Below are positions 54,755-64,000 of a DNA stretch of 64,000 bases, piece after piece. Under the pieces are notes generated by a model. It ran no database searches, had not been told where the DNA came from, and saw nothing but the letters and a program-made list of their open reading frames with translations. Origin of the DNA: Variovorax paradoxus (GTDB lineage Bacteria; Pseudomonadota; Gammaproteobacteria; Burkholderiales; Burkholderiaceae_C); assembly GCF_018614915.1 (NCBI RefSeq), contig NZ_JAGGNU010000016.1:16828-80827 (forward strand), written 5' to 3'. The translations under genes were made by a program, and so were the position numbers. Numbering within the stretch: the first letter of the stretch is position 1; each line of letters opens with the position of its first letter.

Positions 54755-56203
54755 ATGATCACGCCCCGCCTTCCTCGCCACGCCACCAAGATCGTCGCCA
54801 CGCTCGGCCCGGCGTCCAGCACGCCCGAGCTGCTGGAAAAGATGATTCTTCACAAGGTCAGCGTGGTGCGGCTCAACTTCAGCCATGGCACGGCGCAAGA
54901 TCACATCAACCGCGCCACCATGGTGCGCGAGGCGGCCCGCCACGTGGGACGCGAGGTGGCGATCATGGCCGACCTGCAGGGCCCGAAGATCCGGGTCGGC
55001 AAGTTCGCCGAGGGCAAGGTCTGGCTGGAGCCGGGCATGAAGTTCGTGCTCGACGCCTCGCGCACCGAGCTTGGCGACATCAGCGAGGTCGGCCTGGACT
55101 ACAAGGACCTGCCGCGCGACGTCAAGCCCGGCGACAGCCTGCTCCTGAACGACGGCCTGATCGTGCTCACGGTCGATGCCGTCAAGGGCGACGCCGTGCA
55201 CACCACGGTGCGCCTGGGCGGCGAGCTCTCCAATAACAAGGGCATCAACAAGCAGGGCGGCGGCCTCACGGCGCCGGCGCTGACGGCCAAGGACATGGAG
55301 GACATCAAGACCGCGATGAGCTTCCAGGCCGACTACGTGGCGGTGAGCTTCCCGAAGAACGCGACCGACATGGAAATGGCGCGCCAGCTGTGCAACGTGG
55401 CGGCCGCCGAGTTCGGCCACAAGCCGGGCCTGATCGCCAAGATCGAGCGCGCCGAGGCGATCCCCAAGCTGGATGAGATCCTGCGCGCGAGCGACGGCAT
55501 CATGGTCGCGCGCGGCGACCTGGCGGTCGAGGTCGGCAATGCGGCTGTGCCCGCACTGCAGAAGAAGATGATCCGCATGGCGCGCGAGATGGACAAGGTC
55601 GTCATCACCGCCACGCAGATGATGGAATCGATGATCACCAACCCGGTGCCCACGCGCGCCGAGGTCAGCGACGTGGCCAATGCCGTGCTCGACGGCACCG
55701 ACGCCGTGATGCTCTCGGCCGAGACCGCCTCGGGCCGCTACCCGCTCGAGACGGTGCAGGAGATGAGCCGCATCTGCGAGGCCGCCGAGGCCGCCGAAGA
55801 CCTGCAGCTCGATGCCGACTTCAGCGGTCAGTCCTACGCCCGCATCGACCAGTCGATCGCGATGGGCGCGCTGTTCACCGCGCATCACCTGGGCGCCAAG
55901 GCAATCGTCGCGCTGACCGAATCGGGCTCCACGCCGCTGTGGATGAGCCGCCACCGTGCGCACATCCCGATGTACGCGCTAACCTCGCGCCTGGCCACGC
56001 AGCGCAAGATGGCGCTGTATCGCAACGTGCGACCGCTGCTCATGGATTCGGAAAGCGACCGCGACACGGCACTCATGCAGGCCGAAGCGCATCTCAAGAA
56101 GCGCGGCATCGTGCAGACCGGCGACGTCTATGCCATCACCTGCGGCGAGCCGATGGGCGCGCCCGGCGGCACCAACATGCTGAAGATCTGCCGGGTCGGG
56201 TAG
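54755..56203 (+). CDS. pyk: Pyruvate kinase (glycolytic-block copy)
   Basis: Converts PEP and ADP to pyruvate and ATP. The 482-aa product has KIVATLGPAS, VVRLNFSHGTAQDH, the active-site region LIAKIERAEAIPKLDEIL, GIMVARGDLAVEV and TQMMESMITNPVPTRAEVSDVA. An AGGAGA site precedes ATG 54755. It differs at many positions from the pyruvate kinase at 1064 (for example IERAEAIPKLDE here against LEKPAAIEHLDG there). Position between pgk and fba marks this as the main glycolytic copy. Confidence 0.96.
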   Translation: MITPRLPRHATKIVATLGPASSTPELLEKMILHKVSVVRLNFSHGTAQDHINRATMVREAARHVGREVAIMADLQGPKIRVGKFAEGKVWLEPGMKFVLDASRTELGDISEVGLDYKDLPRDVKPGDSLLLNDGLIVLTVDAVKGDAVHTTVRLGGELSNNKGINKQGGGLTAPALTAKDMEDIKTAMSFQADYVAVSFPKNATDMEMARQLCNVAAAEFGHKPGLIAKIERAEAIPKLDEILRASDGIMVARGDLAVEVGNAAVPALQKKMIRMAREMDKVVITATQMMESMITNPVPTRAEVSDVANAVLDGTDAVMLSAETASGRYPLETVQEMSRICEAAEAAEDLQLDADFSGQSYARIDQSIAMGALFTAHHLGAKAIVALTESGSTPLWMSRHRAHIPMYALTSRLATQRKMALYRNVRPLLMDSESDRDTALMQAEAHLKKRGIVQTGDVYAITCGEPMGAPGGTNMLKICRVG

Positions 56204-56300
56204 CGCTCGCCCAGGCCTGCGCGTCAGTCCTGTCCGACAGGGGTGCTCGGTAGAATCGCGGTAGTTTTTCCTACTTAATCTTCCCCGCGAGGTACTACCC

Positions 56301-57365
56301 ATGGCACTTGTCTCGATGCGCGAACTGCTCGACCACGCCGCAGCCAACGGCTACGGCATCCCCGCATTCAACGTCAACAACCTCGAACAGGTGCAGGCCG
56401 TGATGGAAGCGGCCAAGGAAACCGGGGCGCCCGTGATCCTGCAGGCCAGCGCGGGTGCACGCAAATACGCCGGCGAGCCCTTCATCAAGCACCTGATCCT
56501 GGCAGCCATCGAGGCCTACCCGAGTGTCCCGCTGGTGATGCACCAGGACCACGGCCAGAGCCCCGACGTGTGCCAGGGCGCGATCGACCTGGGCTTCTCC
56601 TCGGTGATGATGGACGGCTCGCTGGAAGGCGACGGCAAGACCATCGCCAGCTACGACTACAACGTCGAGGTCACGCGCAAGGTCGTGGACATGGCCCACA
56701 AGGTCGGTGTGACGGTCGAGGGCGAGCTGGGCTGCCTGGGTTCGCTGGAGACCATGAAGGGCGACAAGGAGGACGGCCACGGCACCGATGCGACCATGAC
56801 GCGCGAACAGCTGCTGACCGACCCCGAGCAGGCCGCGGACTTCGTGAAGAAGACCCAGCTCGACGCGCTGGCCATCGCCATCGGCACCAGCCACGGCGCC
56901 TACAAGTTCACCCGCAAGCCCACCGGCGACATCCTGGCGATCGACCGCATCAAGGAGATCCACCGCCGCATCCCCAACACCCACCTGGTGATGCACGGCT
57001 CGTCCTCCGTGCCGCAGGACCTGCTGGCCATCATCCGCCAGTACGGCGGCAACATGAAGGAAACCTACGGCGTGCCGGTCGAGGAGATCCAGGAGGCCAT
57101 CAAGTACGGCGTGCGCAAGATCAACATCGACACCGACATCCGCCTGGCGATGACCGGTGCGGTGCGCAAGTTCATGGCCGAGAACCCCGAGAAATTCGAC
57201 GCCCGCGAATGGCTCAAGCCGGCGCGCGAGGCCGCCAAGCAGATCTGCAAGCAGCGCTACATCGAGTTCGGCTGCGAGGGCCAGGGCCCCAAGATCAAGG
57301 GCGAGACACTGCAGGTCGTCGCCGCCAAGTACGCCAAGGGCGAGCTCGCGCAAGAAGTGGTCTAG
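56301..57365 (+). CDS. fba: Class II fructose-bisphosphate aldolase
   Basis: Cleaves fructose 1,6-bisphosphate in glycolysis and runs in reverse in gluconeogenesis. The 354-aa product has the zinc-ligand motifs [19 protein letters not shown] and [19 protein letters not shown], and the substrate segment [11 protein letters not shown]. It resembles the proteobacterial type that also includes Calvin-cycle copies, but the genomic block is glycolytic. A TAGAAT at 56251-56256 is a possible -10 with no clear -35. A terminator follows the gene. Confidence 0.95.
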   Translation: MALVSMRELLDHAAANGYGIPAFNVNNLEQVQAVMEAAKETGAPVILQASAGARKYAGEPFIKHLILAAIEAYPSVPLVMHQDHGQSPDVCQGAIDLGFSSVMMDGSLEGDGKTIASYDYNVEVTRKVVDMAHKVGVTVEGELGCLGSLETMKGDKEDGHGTDATMTREQLLTDPEQAADFVKKTQLDALAIAIGTSHGAYKFTRKPTGDILAIDRIKEIHRRIPNTHLVMHGSSSVPQDLLAIIRQYGGNMKETYGVPVEEIQEAIKYGVRKINIDTDIRLAMTGAVRKFMAENPEKFDAREWLKPAREAAKQICKQRYIEFGCEGQGPKIKGETLQVVAAKYAKGELAQEVV

Positions 57366-57396
57366 GGCGCCAGCCCTACGCCCGGGCCGCCCGGCC

Positions 57397-57421
57397 AGCC
57401 ACCCTCGCGGTGGCTTTTTTC
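57397..57421 (+). terminator. Rho-independent terminator after fba
   Basis: The perfect 7-bp stem AGCCACC/GGTGGCT (57397-57415, CTCGC loop) runs straight into a run of T to 57421, 32 bases after the fba stop and before purC. This separates fba from the purine gene, so purC has its own promoter. Confidence 0.85.
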
Positions 57422-57474
57422 TGCGCGCACAATCTCCGTCGTCCTTCGTTCCATCCCGACACCGCCGCCCCGCC

Positions 57475-58380
57475 ATGACCACCGTCCACACCTCCTCCAT
57501 CCAGAGCCTTCCGCTGCTCGCGCGCGGCAAGGTGCGCGACAACTATGCGGTCGGCGACGACCGCATCCTGATGGTCGCGAGCGACCGCCTCTCGGCCTTC
57601 GACGTGATCATGGGCGAGCCGATTCCCGGCAAGGGCGTGATCCTCACGCAGATGGCGCTCTGGTGGTTCGACCGGCTCGGCCACCTGTGCCCCAACCACC
57701 TGACCGGCGACGCGCCCGAAAGCGCGGTGACGCCGCAGGAAGTGCCCCAGGTCAAGGACCGCTCGATGCTGGTCAAGCGGCTCAAGCCGATCCCGGTCGA
57801 GGCCGTGGTGCGCGGCTACCTCGCGGGCAGCGGCTGGAAGGAATACCAGGAAGGCCGCGCCGTCTGCGGCGTGCCGCTGCCCGAGGGCCTGACCAACGCG
57901 AGCAAGCTGCCGCGGCCGATCTTCACGCCCGCGGCCAAGGCGGCGGCGGGCGCGCACGACGAGAACATCAGCTACGACAAGGTGGTCGAGGTCGTCGGCC
58001 CGGCGCTCGCCCAGCAGATCCGCGAGACCAGCATCGCGATCTACGAGGCGGCCGCGGCCATTGCCCTGGCCAAGGGGATGATCATTGCCGACACCAAGTT
58101 CGAGTTCGGCCTCGACGAGGCCGGCACGCTGGTGCTGATGGACGAGGTGTTGACGCCCGACAGCTCGCGCTACTGGCCGGTCGAGGGCTACGAGGCCGCG
58201 CTCGCGGCCGGCACGAATCCGCCGAGCTACGACAAGCAGTTCGTGCGCGACTGGCTCGAAGCCACCAAGATCAACGGCAAGCCGTGGGACAAGACGCCGC
58301 CGGCGCCGCGCCTGCCGGCCGAGGTGATCGAGAAGACGGCGGCCAAGTACCGCGAAGCGCTGGAGCGGCTGACGGGCTGA
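57475..58380 (+). CDS. purC: Phosphoribosylaminoimidazole-succinocarboxamide synthase
   Basis: SAICAR synthase, the seventh/eighth step of purine synthesis. The 301-aa product has [30 protein letters not shown] and [23 protein letters not shown], with the later motif [32 protein letters not shown]. The length and start at 57475 are standard; upstream in-frame sequence is only the read-through of fba. Preceded by the fba terminator. Confidence 0.95.
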   Translation: MTTVHTSSIQSLPLLARGKVRDNYAVGDDRILMVASDRLSAFDVIMGEPIPGKGVILTQMALWWFDRLGHLCPNHLTGDAPESAVTPQEVPQVKDRSMLVKRLKPIPVEAVVRGYLAGSGWKEYQEGRAVCGVPLPEGLTNASKLPRPIFTPAAKAAAGAHDENISYDKVVEVVGPALAQQIRETSIAIYEAAAAIALAKGMIIADTKFEFGLDEAGTLVLMDEVLTPDSSRYWPVEGYEAALAAGTNPPSYDKQFVRDWLEATKINGKPWDKTPPAPRLPAEVIEKTAAKYREALERLTG

Positions 58381-58409
58381 GCCGGGCGGCGGTGCGCGGG
58401 TGGCCGCGA

Positions 58410-58424
58410 TGTGAATAAATCACA
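58410..58424. promoter_or_regulatory. TGTGA-N5-TCACA palindrome upstream of the LuxR-type gene
   Basis: A perfect 5-bp dyad, TGTGA-ATAAA-TCACA, lies in the purC-LuxR intergenic region. It resembles a Crp/Fnr-family half-site pair but with five bases between arms instead of six. A Crp/Fnr regulator is encoded two genes downstream, so it may bind here. Confidence 0.5.
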
Positions 58425-58502
58425 AACGCTTGGGCAATAGTCCCCGCCCGCGGAGAGCGGGATTTCCGACACTTTCCTCACCAGAACGGATGAGGACGTG
58501 CC

Positions 58503-59174
58503 ATGAACCCGCAAACCGACTTGGATATCCACCAGGCCCCGCGCCAGATCGCCGCAGCCCCGCCCGACGCGCTGCAGGCCGCCATGCTCGCACGCGTGCT
58601 CGACGAGATCGACCATGGGTTGCTGCTTGTCGACCTGACCGGGCGCATCCTGCATGCCAACCATCCGGCGCGGCGCGAACTCGCCGCCGCCCGAGCGCTG
58701 CGCAGCGTCGAGGGCATGCTGTGCGCCGGCGGAGCGCGGGGGCAATCGAAGATCCGCTGCGCCCTCAAGGATGCGGAGCACGACTGCCGCAGCATCGTCG
58801 AGCTGGAACCCGAGCCGGCTGGCGAAGCGCTGTCCCTGGCCTTCATTCCGCTCGCCGTACTGCATGGATGCGCGTCGATCGACACAGTGTTGATCATGTG
58901 CAGCCGCCGCTCGGGCTGCGAGACCCTGACGATGCAGATGTTCGCGCGCGCCAAGCGCCTGACGCCGGCCGAGCAGGACATCCTGTCGCAGCTGTGCGCG
59001 GGACGACGGGCGGAGGAGATCGCCTGCCTGCATGGCGTCTGCCTGTCCACCGTGCGCACCCACATCAAAAACCTGCGGCAGAAGACCGGCCGCAGCAGCG
59101 TGCGCGAGCTCGTTCGCGAGCTCTCGCGCATGCCGCAGATCGTGTCGGCGCTACGGCTGGTGAGGCAGGACTGA
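58503..59174 (+). CDS. LuxR-type HTH regulator, 223 aa
   Basis: The C-terminal domain has a LuxR helix-turn-helix: LTPAEQDILSQLCAGRRAEEIACLHGVCLSTVRTHIKNLRQKTG (positions about 150-200). The N-terminal part, around DEIDHGLLLVDLTGRILHANHPARREL, has a PAS-like start. An AGGA site precedes ATG 58503. It is followed 30 bases later by a Crp/Fnr regulator. Signal unknown; no autoinducer domain is evident. Confidence 0.82.
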   Translation: MNPQTDLDIHQAPRQIAAAPPDALQAAMLARVLDEIDHGLLLVDLTGRILHANHPARRELAAARALRSVEGMLCAGGARGQSKIRCALKDAEHDCRSIVELEPEPAGEALSLAFIPLAVLHGCASIDTVLIMCSRRSGCETLTMQMFARAKRLTPAEQDILSQLCAGRRAEEIACLHGVCLSTVRTHIKNLRQKTGRSSVRELVRELSRMPQIVSALRLVRQD

Positions 59175-59204
59175 AATACTGGGGGCGGACCGTATAGTCC
59201 GCGG

Positions 59205-59867
59205 ATGCCGCCTAAACCTGCTGCATCCCGCGCCGAAGACCCGACCGCAGACGCGCTGCCGTCCGAGCTGCGCAAGCTCGCGGCGCTGGGCGTGCGGCGC
59301 CGCTACCGTACCCATGCCGTGCTGATCGAAGAAGGAGATCGGGGCGACTCGATCTACATCGTGCTGTCGGGGCGGCTGCGTGCCTTCGTTTCCGATGCGC
59401 GCGGGCGGGAGGTCACGCTGGGGCTGCATGGGCCGGGCGAGTACGTGGGCGAGATGTCGCTGGACGGCGGGCCGCGCTCGGCAAGCGTGCAGGCGGTGGA
59501 GCCGACCGTGTGCGCAATGGTGATGCGCGAGACCATGCTGCAGCACATCGCTGACGAACCCGAGTTCGCTTTGGCGCTCATCGTGCGGCTCATACGGCGA
59601 GCGCGGCTGGCGACGGAGAGCGCGCGGAGCATGGCGCTGCTGGATGTCTACAGCCGCTTGAAGCAGTTGCTTGAGGAGCGCGGGCAACCACAGCCTGACG
59701 GTACCCGTTGCATCATGGACCGTATTACGCATCAGGCGATTGCGAGCGAAATCGGCTGTTCGCGCGAGATGGTCAGTCGCCTGCTGAAAGATCTCGAAGG
59801 TGGTGGCTATGTTGCGCGGCGAGAACGGCGGCTGGTGCTGGCGAAAGCCTTGCCCGCGCGTTGGTAG
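59205..59867 (+). CDS. Crp/Fnr-family transcriptional regulator
   Basis: Product of 220 aa. A cyclic-nucleotide-type beta-barrel (HAVLIEEGDRGDSIYIVLSGRLRAFVSD and PGEYVGEMSLDGGPRSASVQAVE) is followed by a C-terminal HTH (ITHQAIASEIGCSREMVSRLLKDLEGGGYV). No Cys cluster of the Fnr type is present, so oxygen sensing via 4Fe-4S is unlikely. Convergent with the frameshifted binding-protein gene downstream. Confidence 0.88.
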   Translation: MPPKPAASRAEDPTADALPSELRKLAALGVRRRYRTHAVLIEEGDRGDSIYIVLSGRLRAFVSDARGREVTLGLHGPGEYVGEMSLDGGPRSASVQAVEPTVCAMVMRETMLQHIADEPEFALALIVRLIRRARLATESARSMALLDVYSRLKQLLEERGQPQPDGTRCIMDRITHQAIASEIGCSREMVSRLLKDLEGGGYVARRERRLVLAKALPARW

Positions 59868-59882
59868 CGGCCTGCTTCGGTT

Positions 59883-61480
59883 TCAGCGCACCGTCACCCA
59901 GCACCACTCCAGCCAGTTGTCGGGCCTGTGGACCGCTTCGACGTTGCTTCGCATGGCCCAGGGAATCACCTGACGATGCAGCGGGATGTGATGGACCTGC
60001 TCGTTGTGTTCGCGCAGGGCTGCCTTGATCAGTTGTTCGCGCTTGGCGCGGTCCGGCTCGACCGATGAGGCCGCGGCAAGCTCGTCGAGCTTCGGGTTCT
60101 TGTAGTCGCCCCAGTTGAAGTAGCCGACGCCGTTGGTGCCGCGCGAGCGGAGCACGGGTGTCAGCGTGACCTCCGCATCGGTGATCGTCCCGCCCCAGCC
60201 GAGCATGTACATCGAGATATCGAGCTTCTCGGCCTTCGCGAAGTACAAGGCCCTGGGTTGCGCATTGACGTTGACCTTGACGCCGATCTGCGACCACATT
60301 CCCGCAAGCGCGATGCAGATTTTTTCATCGTTGATGTAGCGATTGTTCGGACAGTCGAGGGTGACTTCGAAGCCGTTGGGGTAGCCGGCCTGCGTCATGA
60401 GCGTCCGTGCCCGCGGCAGGTCGAAGGGCAATCGCTTCTCGAGCTCGGCATCGTTGAAGTTGCCGAGCGGAGAGGGCGACATAACGCCGGTCGGGCGAGC
60501 CAGGCCTCGCATGACCGAGGTGCGCAGCGTCTCGATGTCTACGGCGTGGTAGAGAGCCTTGCGTACACGCACATCCTTGAACGGATTGCTGCCCTTGACG
60601 GAGCTGTACTTCAGTTCGTTCCGGCCTTGATCCATGCCGATGAAGATGACGCGATTCTCCACGCCATCCGCTACCTTCACGCCCGCCGCGGCGCGAAGCC
60701 GCTCCAGGTCCTGGGGCGGCGGATCGAGTACCAGTTGGAGTTCCCCGGAAAGCAGGGCGGCGGTGCGTGTCGAATCGCTCTTGATCGGTGTGTAGATCAC
60801 CTCCTGCACATTGCCATCGAACTTGCCCCACCAGTTCGGATTGCGCTTGAAGACCGTCTTGTTGTCCGGTAGCCGCGAAACCACGACGAAGGGCCTGTGC
60901 CGTTGGCGTTCAGTGTCGTGTGGCGAATCTCCTTGGTCTTGAAATCCTGCGGCTTGACGGCGTCGTGCTGCTCGCACCATGACTTGCTCATCATCTGCAC
61001 CAGCGCCGCATGCTCCAGGAAAATCGGATTGAACTGCGGGAGAGCGAACTCCACGGTCAGGGGGTCGACGATGCGGACTTCGCCGAGCGCTGACGCGTAG
61101 ACACGGATTCCGGAGGCCGGGTCTCTCGCGCGCTCGACCGAAAAGACCACATCTTCTGCCGAGAACGCGCGGCCATCGTGAAACTTCACGTCGGGACGCA
61201 GCTTCATCCGCCACAGCTTCGGCGAGACCTGCTGCCATTCGGTCGCGAGCGCCGGAACGAGGTTCAGCTGCCTGTCGCGGCCAATGAGCGTTTCGTACAC
61301 CTGGCCGTTGATCGAGTTGGTCAGCAACTCGTTCTGCGAATAGGGGTCGAGCGTTTGCAGGTCACCCTGGCTGGACCAGCGCAGGACCTGGGCGCCGGCG
61401 TCAGCGGCGTGCAGCGCGAGCGCTGCTGCGCATGCAGCGAGTGTGATCGATGCGGCGAAAGGCCTGGCACGTGAGTTCAT
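59883..61480 (-). pseudogene. Frameshifted family 5 peptide/solute ABC substrate-binding protein
   Basis: The intact protein would be an SBP_bac_5 binding protein. The N-terminal part starts at ATG 61480 with a signal peptide and continues LRWSSQGDLQTLDPYSQNE, DVKFHDGRAFSAEDVVFS and IRHTTLNANGTGP. A one-base loss near 60889-60893 then shifts the frame; the second part continues FVVVSRLPDNKTVFKRNPNWWG to GNVQEVIYTPIKSD and ends at 59883 with LEWCWVTVR. Both parts match the family well, so the loss looks recent or could be a sequencing error. No permease or ATPase genes accompany it. Confidence 0.88.
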
Positions 61481-61499
61481 GATGAGGCCTCCCGGGTGC

Positions 61500-62993
61500 T
61501 CAGGTCGGAGGTGAGGGATCGGTCGGGAATGGAAGCTCCCCGAACCCGACGCGGCGGGCATTGCCGGGGTCTACCCCCGGAATCGTCGGCACTTGCGGAT
61601 TCCCGGGCTGGACGGGGCCGACCAGCAATGGCACCGCCGCGGCCTGCGAAAGCTTGTAGAGAATCTCGCCGGTGCCCAGCGGCCCATAGTTCGCCATCCA
61701 GTTCCGGCGCGTGAGCGCCCAGCCGCCTGCCGAGTAATCGGCGACTCTGGACGTCTTGTGCCGGCAGCCGGCGTAGCCGCCTACCGCGATCGTCTCCACG
61801 CCGGTGGCGAAGGTGCTGAAGGAACCTTCGCGCTTGACGTGGCTCGACGCGTTGTCCTCCGGCGGGGTCGGTCTGCGGCCGTTCAATTCATAGTCGGGAT
61901 CGACGAAGTACGACTGCCGGCCCCTCACGCGTCTTCCGAACAACGAGTCGTTGCGCTCGATCCAGGCGTCGATCTCCTCGACTGCCTGCGCGCTGCAGTT
62001 GTGGACCTCGACGAGCCAGACGCCGTGCATCGCGATGGCGCCTGTTGAAGCCTTGGGCCGGGTGGGTGCGACCGCGACAAACGCCATCGTTCCTCTCTCG
62101 CTGTCGCTGTTCGCCACCTGCATCGGAAAAATCACGGCGAAGCAGCCGATGGCGGGATCCGTCGTCACCCAGAGCTTGCCGACCTGCACGAGATCACTTT
62201 TCTCTCCGGATGGGTTCTCCACGCGCACGCCGATCTGGTTCTCGGCTCCGGGCGGCAACCAGATCTCGAGAAAGCTGGCCGTCGCGCTGTCCGGCAGGAT
62301 GTGCCATTGGAGCAAGCGAACCTCCGTCGGAGCCAAGCGGAAGCGGGCATGACAGCGCGATTCGTAGTGGTTGCCGACCGGGAAGACAACCGCGAGGTGT
62401 CCGTCGCGCAGGCGCACGAGCTCGTCGATGGCATGCTCGAGAATCGACTGGCCGTCATGCGGCCCTGCATGCGTCGCATAGCTGATGTTGACCGCTCCAA
62501 AGGAGCTCTCGCCCGCCCGGTGAATGATGAATCGCAGCCCGTCGATCACCTGCGCGCTCATCGATCCGCCCGAGGTGTCGACAACGGTTCCGAGCGGCAA
62601 ATGCACGCCGATCAACTTCACCCGAGACACCATGTCCGTGAAGGGCCGCCTGCCCTTTTCCATGTCGGCCGCGTCCGGTCGAACGTATTCGCCGGCCGCG
62701 AGGCTTGTGATGTGGCTGCGGTGCGTCACGCGCCGAAGCACCGGCGGGTACACCTCCCTGGCGATCGGCGGTCCGATTTCCGGCTGCTGGTACTCGAATC
62801 CATAACCCATGTCGTCCGATCGCTTCCAATGCATCCCGCTTGCATTGGGAGAGCTCAGATCCTGGCTCCAAACGGCTTGGAATCTCGCGGCCAACTCAGG
62901 ATGAAGAAAGCCGACGAAGTCGTCGATCACGCCCAGGAACGGCGCTGGTGTCTGGGAGCGTGCCGATATGCCGCGAAGATCTTCGTCGAACAT
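61500..62993 (-). pseudogene. Subtilisin-like (S8) protease remnant, 5' truncated
   Basis: The reading frame resembles a subtilase: the Asp box FLGVIDDFVGF (Asp codon 62922-62924), the His box VTHRSHITSLAAG (62721-62723) and the oxyanion Asn box VVFPVGNHY (62370-62372) occur in the right order. The expected Ser box (GTS-x-A-x-P) near the end is not visible; a possible degenerate relic reads LSQAAAVP near 61652. A GGSMSA further upstream is in the wrong place. Coding-like codon use in this frame continues upstream of ATG 62993 to about 63085, where the PAP2 gene fragment begins, so the true N-terminus seems lost. Probably inactive. Confidence 0.6.
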
Positions 62994-63085
62994 AACGGGC
63001 TGGGCAACTTCGAAGCGGCCGATCTCCTGGATGCCGAACAACTCGAGCACGCGCAGCCATGGGTACGGTTCGTGCAGTTCGAGTT

Positions 63086-63784
63086 CTATGCTTCGGTAGC
63101 ATGCCCGCTGGGGAAGCTTCCATGCATCGGCGTCGGGATGATCGGCTGAATCTTTCTCGAATAGGCGATCGGACGCGGAATGGCCAGCGCATGCTTGAAG
63201 CGCATTTCCACGAAAGATGCAAAGGCCAGGGCGAGGGAGATCAGTTCGCCCGTCCAACGCCGCCGCTCCAGTTCCAACTGGCCGATGGAGTCCCAGAACG
63301 CGTACTGCGGCGTCAACTGCGTCAAGATCTCGCTGGCCCTTTCGTCACGCAGTTCCGCCCACGATTCCATCAACTTGAGCTGACGTCCGAAGAATGCGAA
63401 GAACTCGGTGTTGGTGGGCCTGCGCAAGGTTGCGATGTCCCGGTTGCCACTTGCACGAAGCCGCACGCCGGCTCTCGGAGTGCCCGGGGTAGCGCCGACG
63501 ATCGAGAACTCCAGCGGTGCGATCAATTCGACCAGGCTCGTGTACAGACGCACGCTCGGAGCCCACAATGCCATGCTGCGCGGGTCATCGATGGCTGGAT
63601 ACGAGGGTTCAATCAGCAGGCTGTCGTTGAGCTCGTCGACGATTCCGCCGCGCGTCTTGACCAAAGCATCGACCAGCATCAGGTTCAAGGCCACTCCGCC
63701 GTATTCGGGCTGCGCCGCCGACCCCATCGATCCCATGGACCCCATGGACCCCATTGATCCCATCGATCCCATCGAAATTGACAT
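63086..63784 (-). pseudogene. PAP2-family phosphatase remnant, 3' truncated
   Basis: The 232-aa frame ends right after the second catalytic motif. It shows motif 1 KHALAIPRP (K-x6-RP, about residues 197-205) and motif 2 PSGHATEA (PSGH at 225-228), and then stops. The third motif (S-R-x5-H) that completes the active site is missing. From the stop onward the other frame carries subtilase sequence, so a deletion appears to have joined the two genes. The N-terminus has six Met-Gly-Ser repeats. Likely nonfunctional as a phosphatase. Confidence 0.62.
63719..63772 (-). repeat. Six 9-bp tandem repeats at the 5' end of the PAP2 fragment
   Basis: The unit encodes Met-Gly-Ser and is repeated six times at residues 5-22, with some single-base differences between units (for example GATCCCATC and GACCCCATG on the plus strand). 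The in-frame copy number could change by slippage. Confidence 0.8.
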
Positions 63785-63819
63785 GGCTTCTCCTCAAAGT
63801 GTTCTTACAGACGGAGGTG

Positions 63820-63978
63820 CTAGGTCAGCCCGACCCGCTCCAGCGCGCGCGCGTACTCCGTGCCGAGCGGCCCGATCAGCCACCCGGATTTCTTCTTGAA
63901 GTCATCCAATCGATATGCGGGCGCCAGGCCCAGAAGCCCCTGGACGGCGTTGCGTCCCGCGGCAATGTCTCCGCTCAT
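63820..63978 (-). CDS. Small ORF, 52 aa, possibly the 3' part of a longer gene
   Basis: A frame starting at ATG 63978 and ending at 63822-63820 encodes MSGDIAAGRNAVQGLLGLAP and continues to an end at RALERVGLT. It has normal codon use and lies 35 bases upstream of the PAP2 fragment on the same strand. The frame remains open to the window edge, so it could be the end of a larger gene that begins outside. No family recognised. Confidence 0.4.
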   Translation of the reverse strand: MSGDIAAGRNAVQGLLGLAPAYRLDDFKKKSGWLIGPLGTEYARALERVGLT

Positions 63979-64000
63979 TGACCTTGCCCTTGGAATCCGT

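Noticed and set aside
58441..58471. CCCGC...GCGGG hairpin as a purC terminator
   Set aside because: The stem is only five pairs with three T after it, so support is too weak for a terminator call.
62540..62590. GGSMSAQ in the subtilase remnant as its catalytic Ser box
   Set aside because: It lies between the His box and the oxyanion Asn box, whereas the Ser box of S8 enzymes comes last. It is probably a chance resemblance.

Overview
The window is high-GC DNA (third codon positions almost all G or C) from a betaproteobacterium. The family set and gene order point to the Burkholderiales, most likely Comamonadaceae and Variovorax-like. Supporting signs are the blocks yajC-secD-secF, smg-dprA-LysM protein-def-lipoprotein-fmt and pgk-pyk-fba-purC, plus intergenic palindromic repeats that look like Comamonadaceae dispersed repeats. 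The genus is inferred from sequence recall, not from a search. I see no rRNA, tRNA, CRISPR array, insertion sequence or prophage.

Region 1 (1-11.3 kb), accessory carbon metabolism. A ketopantoate-reductase-like gene and a first pyruvate kinase are followed by a small unknown ORF, an OxlT-type oxalate/formate antiporter, a CbbR-like LysR regulator and a membrane protein. A tightly coupled six-gene operon comes next. Its first four genes (ltnD-otnK-otnC-otnI) form a complete L-threonate to dihydroxyacetone-phosphate pathway. The last two are a cytosine-deaminase-like amidohydrolase and a Rid-family protein that lacks the usual Arg. Oxalate and L-threonate are the two halves of oxidised ascorbate, so this stretch may handle ascorbate breakdown products.

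Region 2 (11.3-28.6 kb). It holds a membrane-anchored alpha/beta hydrolase with a lipoprotein, a periplasmic glycerophosphodiesterase with a dockerin-like calcium loop, two methyltransferases, and an OsmC-AraC-FAD reductase unit. These are followed by a caa3-type cytochrome oxidase cluster with two subunit III paralogues. An MFS exporter and an amino-acid ABC permease plus binding protein (no ATPase) follow, with a terminator between binding protein and permease. An Lrp regulator is divergent from a 1201-aa indolepyruvate ferredoxin oxidoreductase.

Region 3 (28.7-48.8 kb), mostly core. It contains the oxidoreductase, yajC-secDF, a DUF1631 protein, smg, dprA, a LysM protein, def, a BamE-like lipoprotein and fmt. 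azlCD is coupled to fmt, and a 1380-aa CheB-CheR-PAS-kinase-receiver hybrid follows.

Region 4 (48.9-64 kb). A four-gene oxidative cluster (VOC protein, hydrolase, FAD monooxygenase, DUF2783) is divergent from a LysR gene, with nested inverted repeats between them. Then come pgk-pyk-fba-purC, a LuxR-type regulator and a Crp/Fnr regulator. The right end is decaying: a frameshifted peptide-binding protein, and a PAP2-phosphatase 5' part joined out of frame to a subtilisin-like 3' part.
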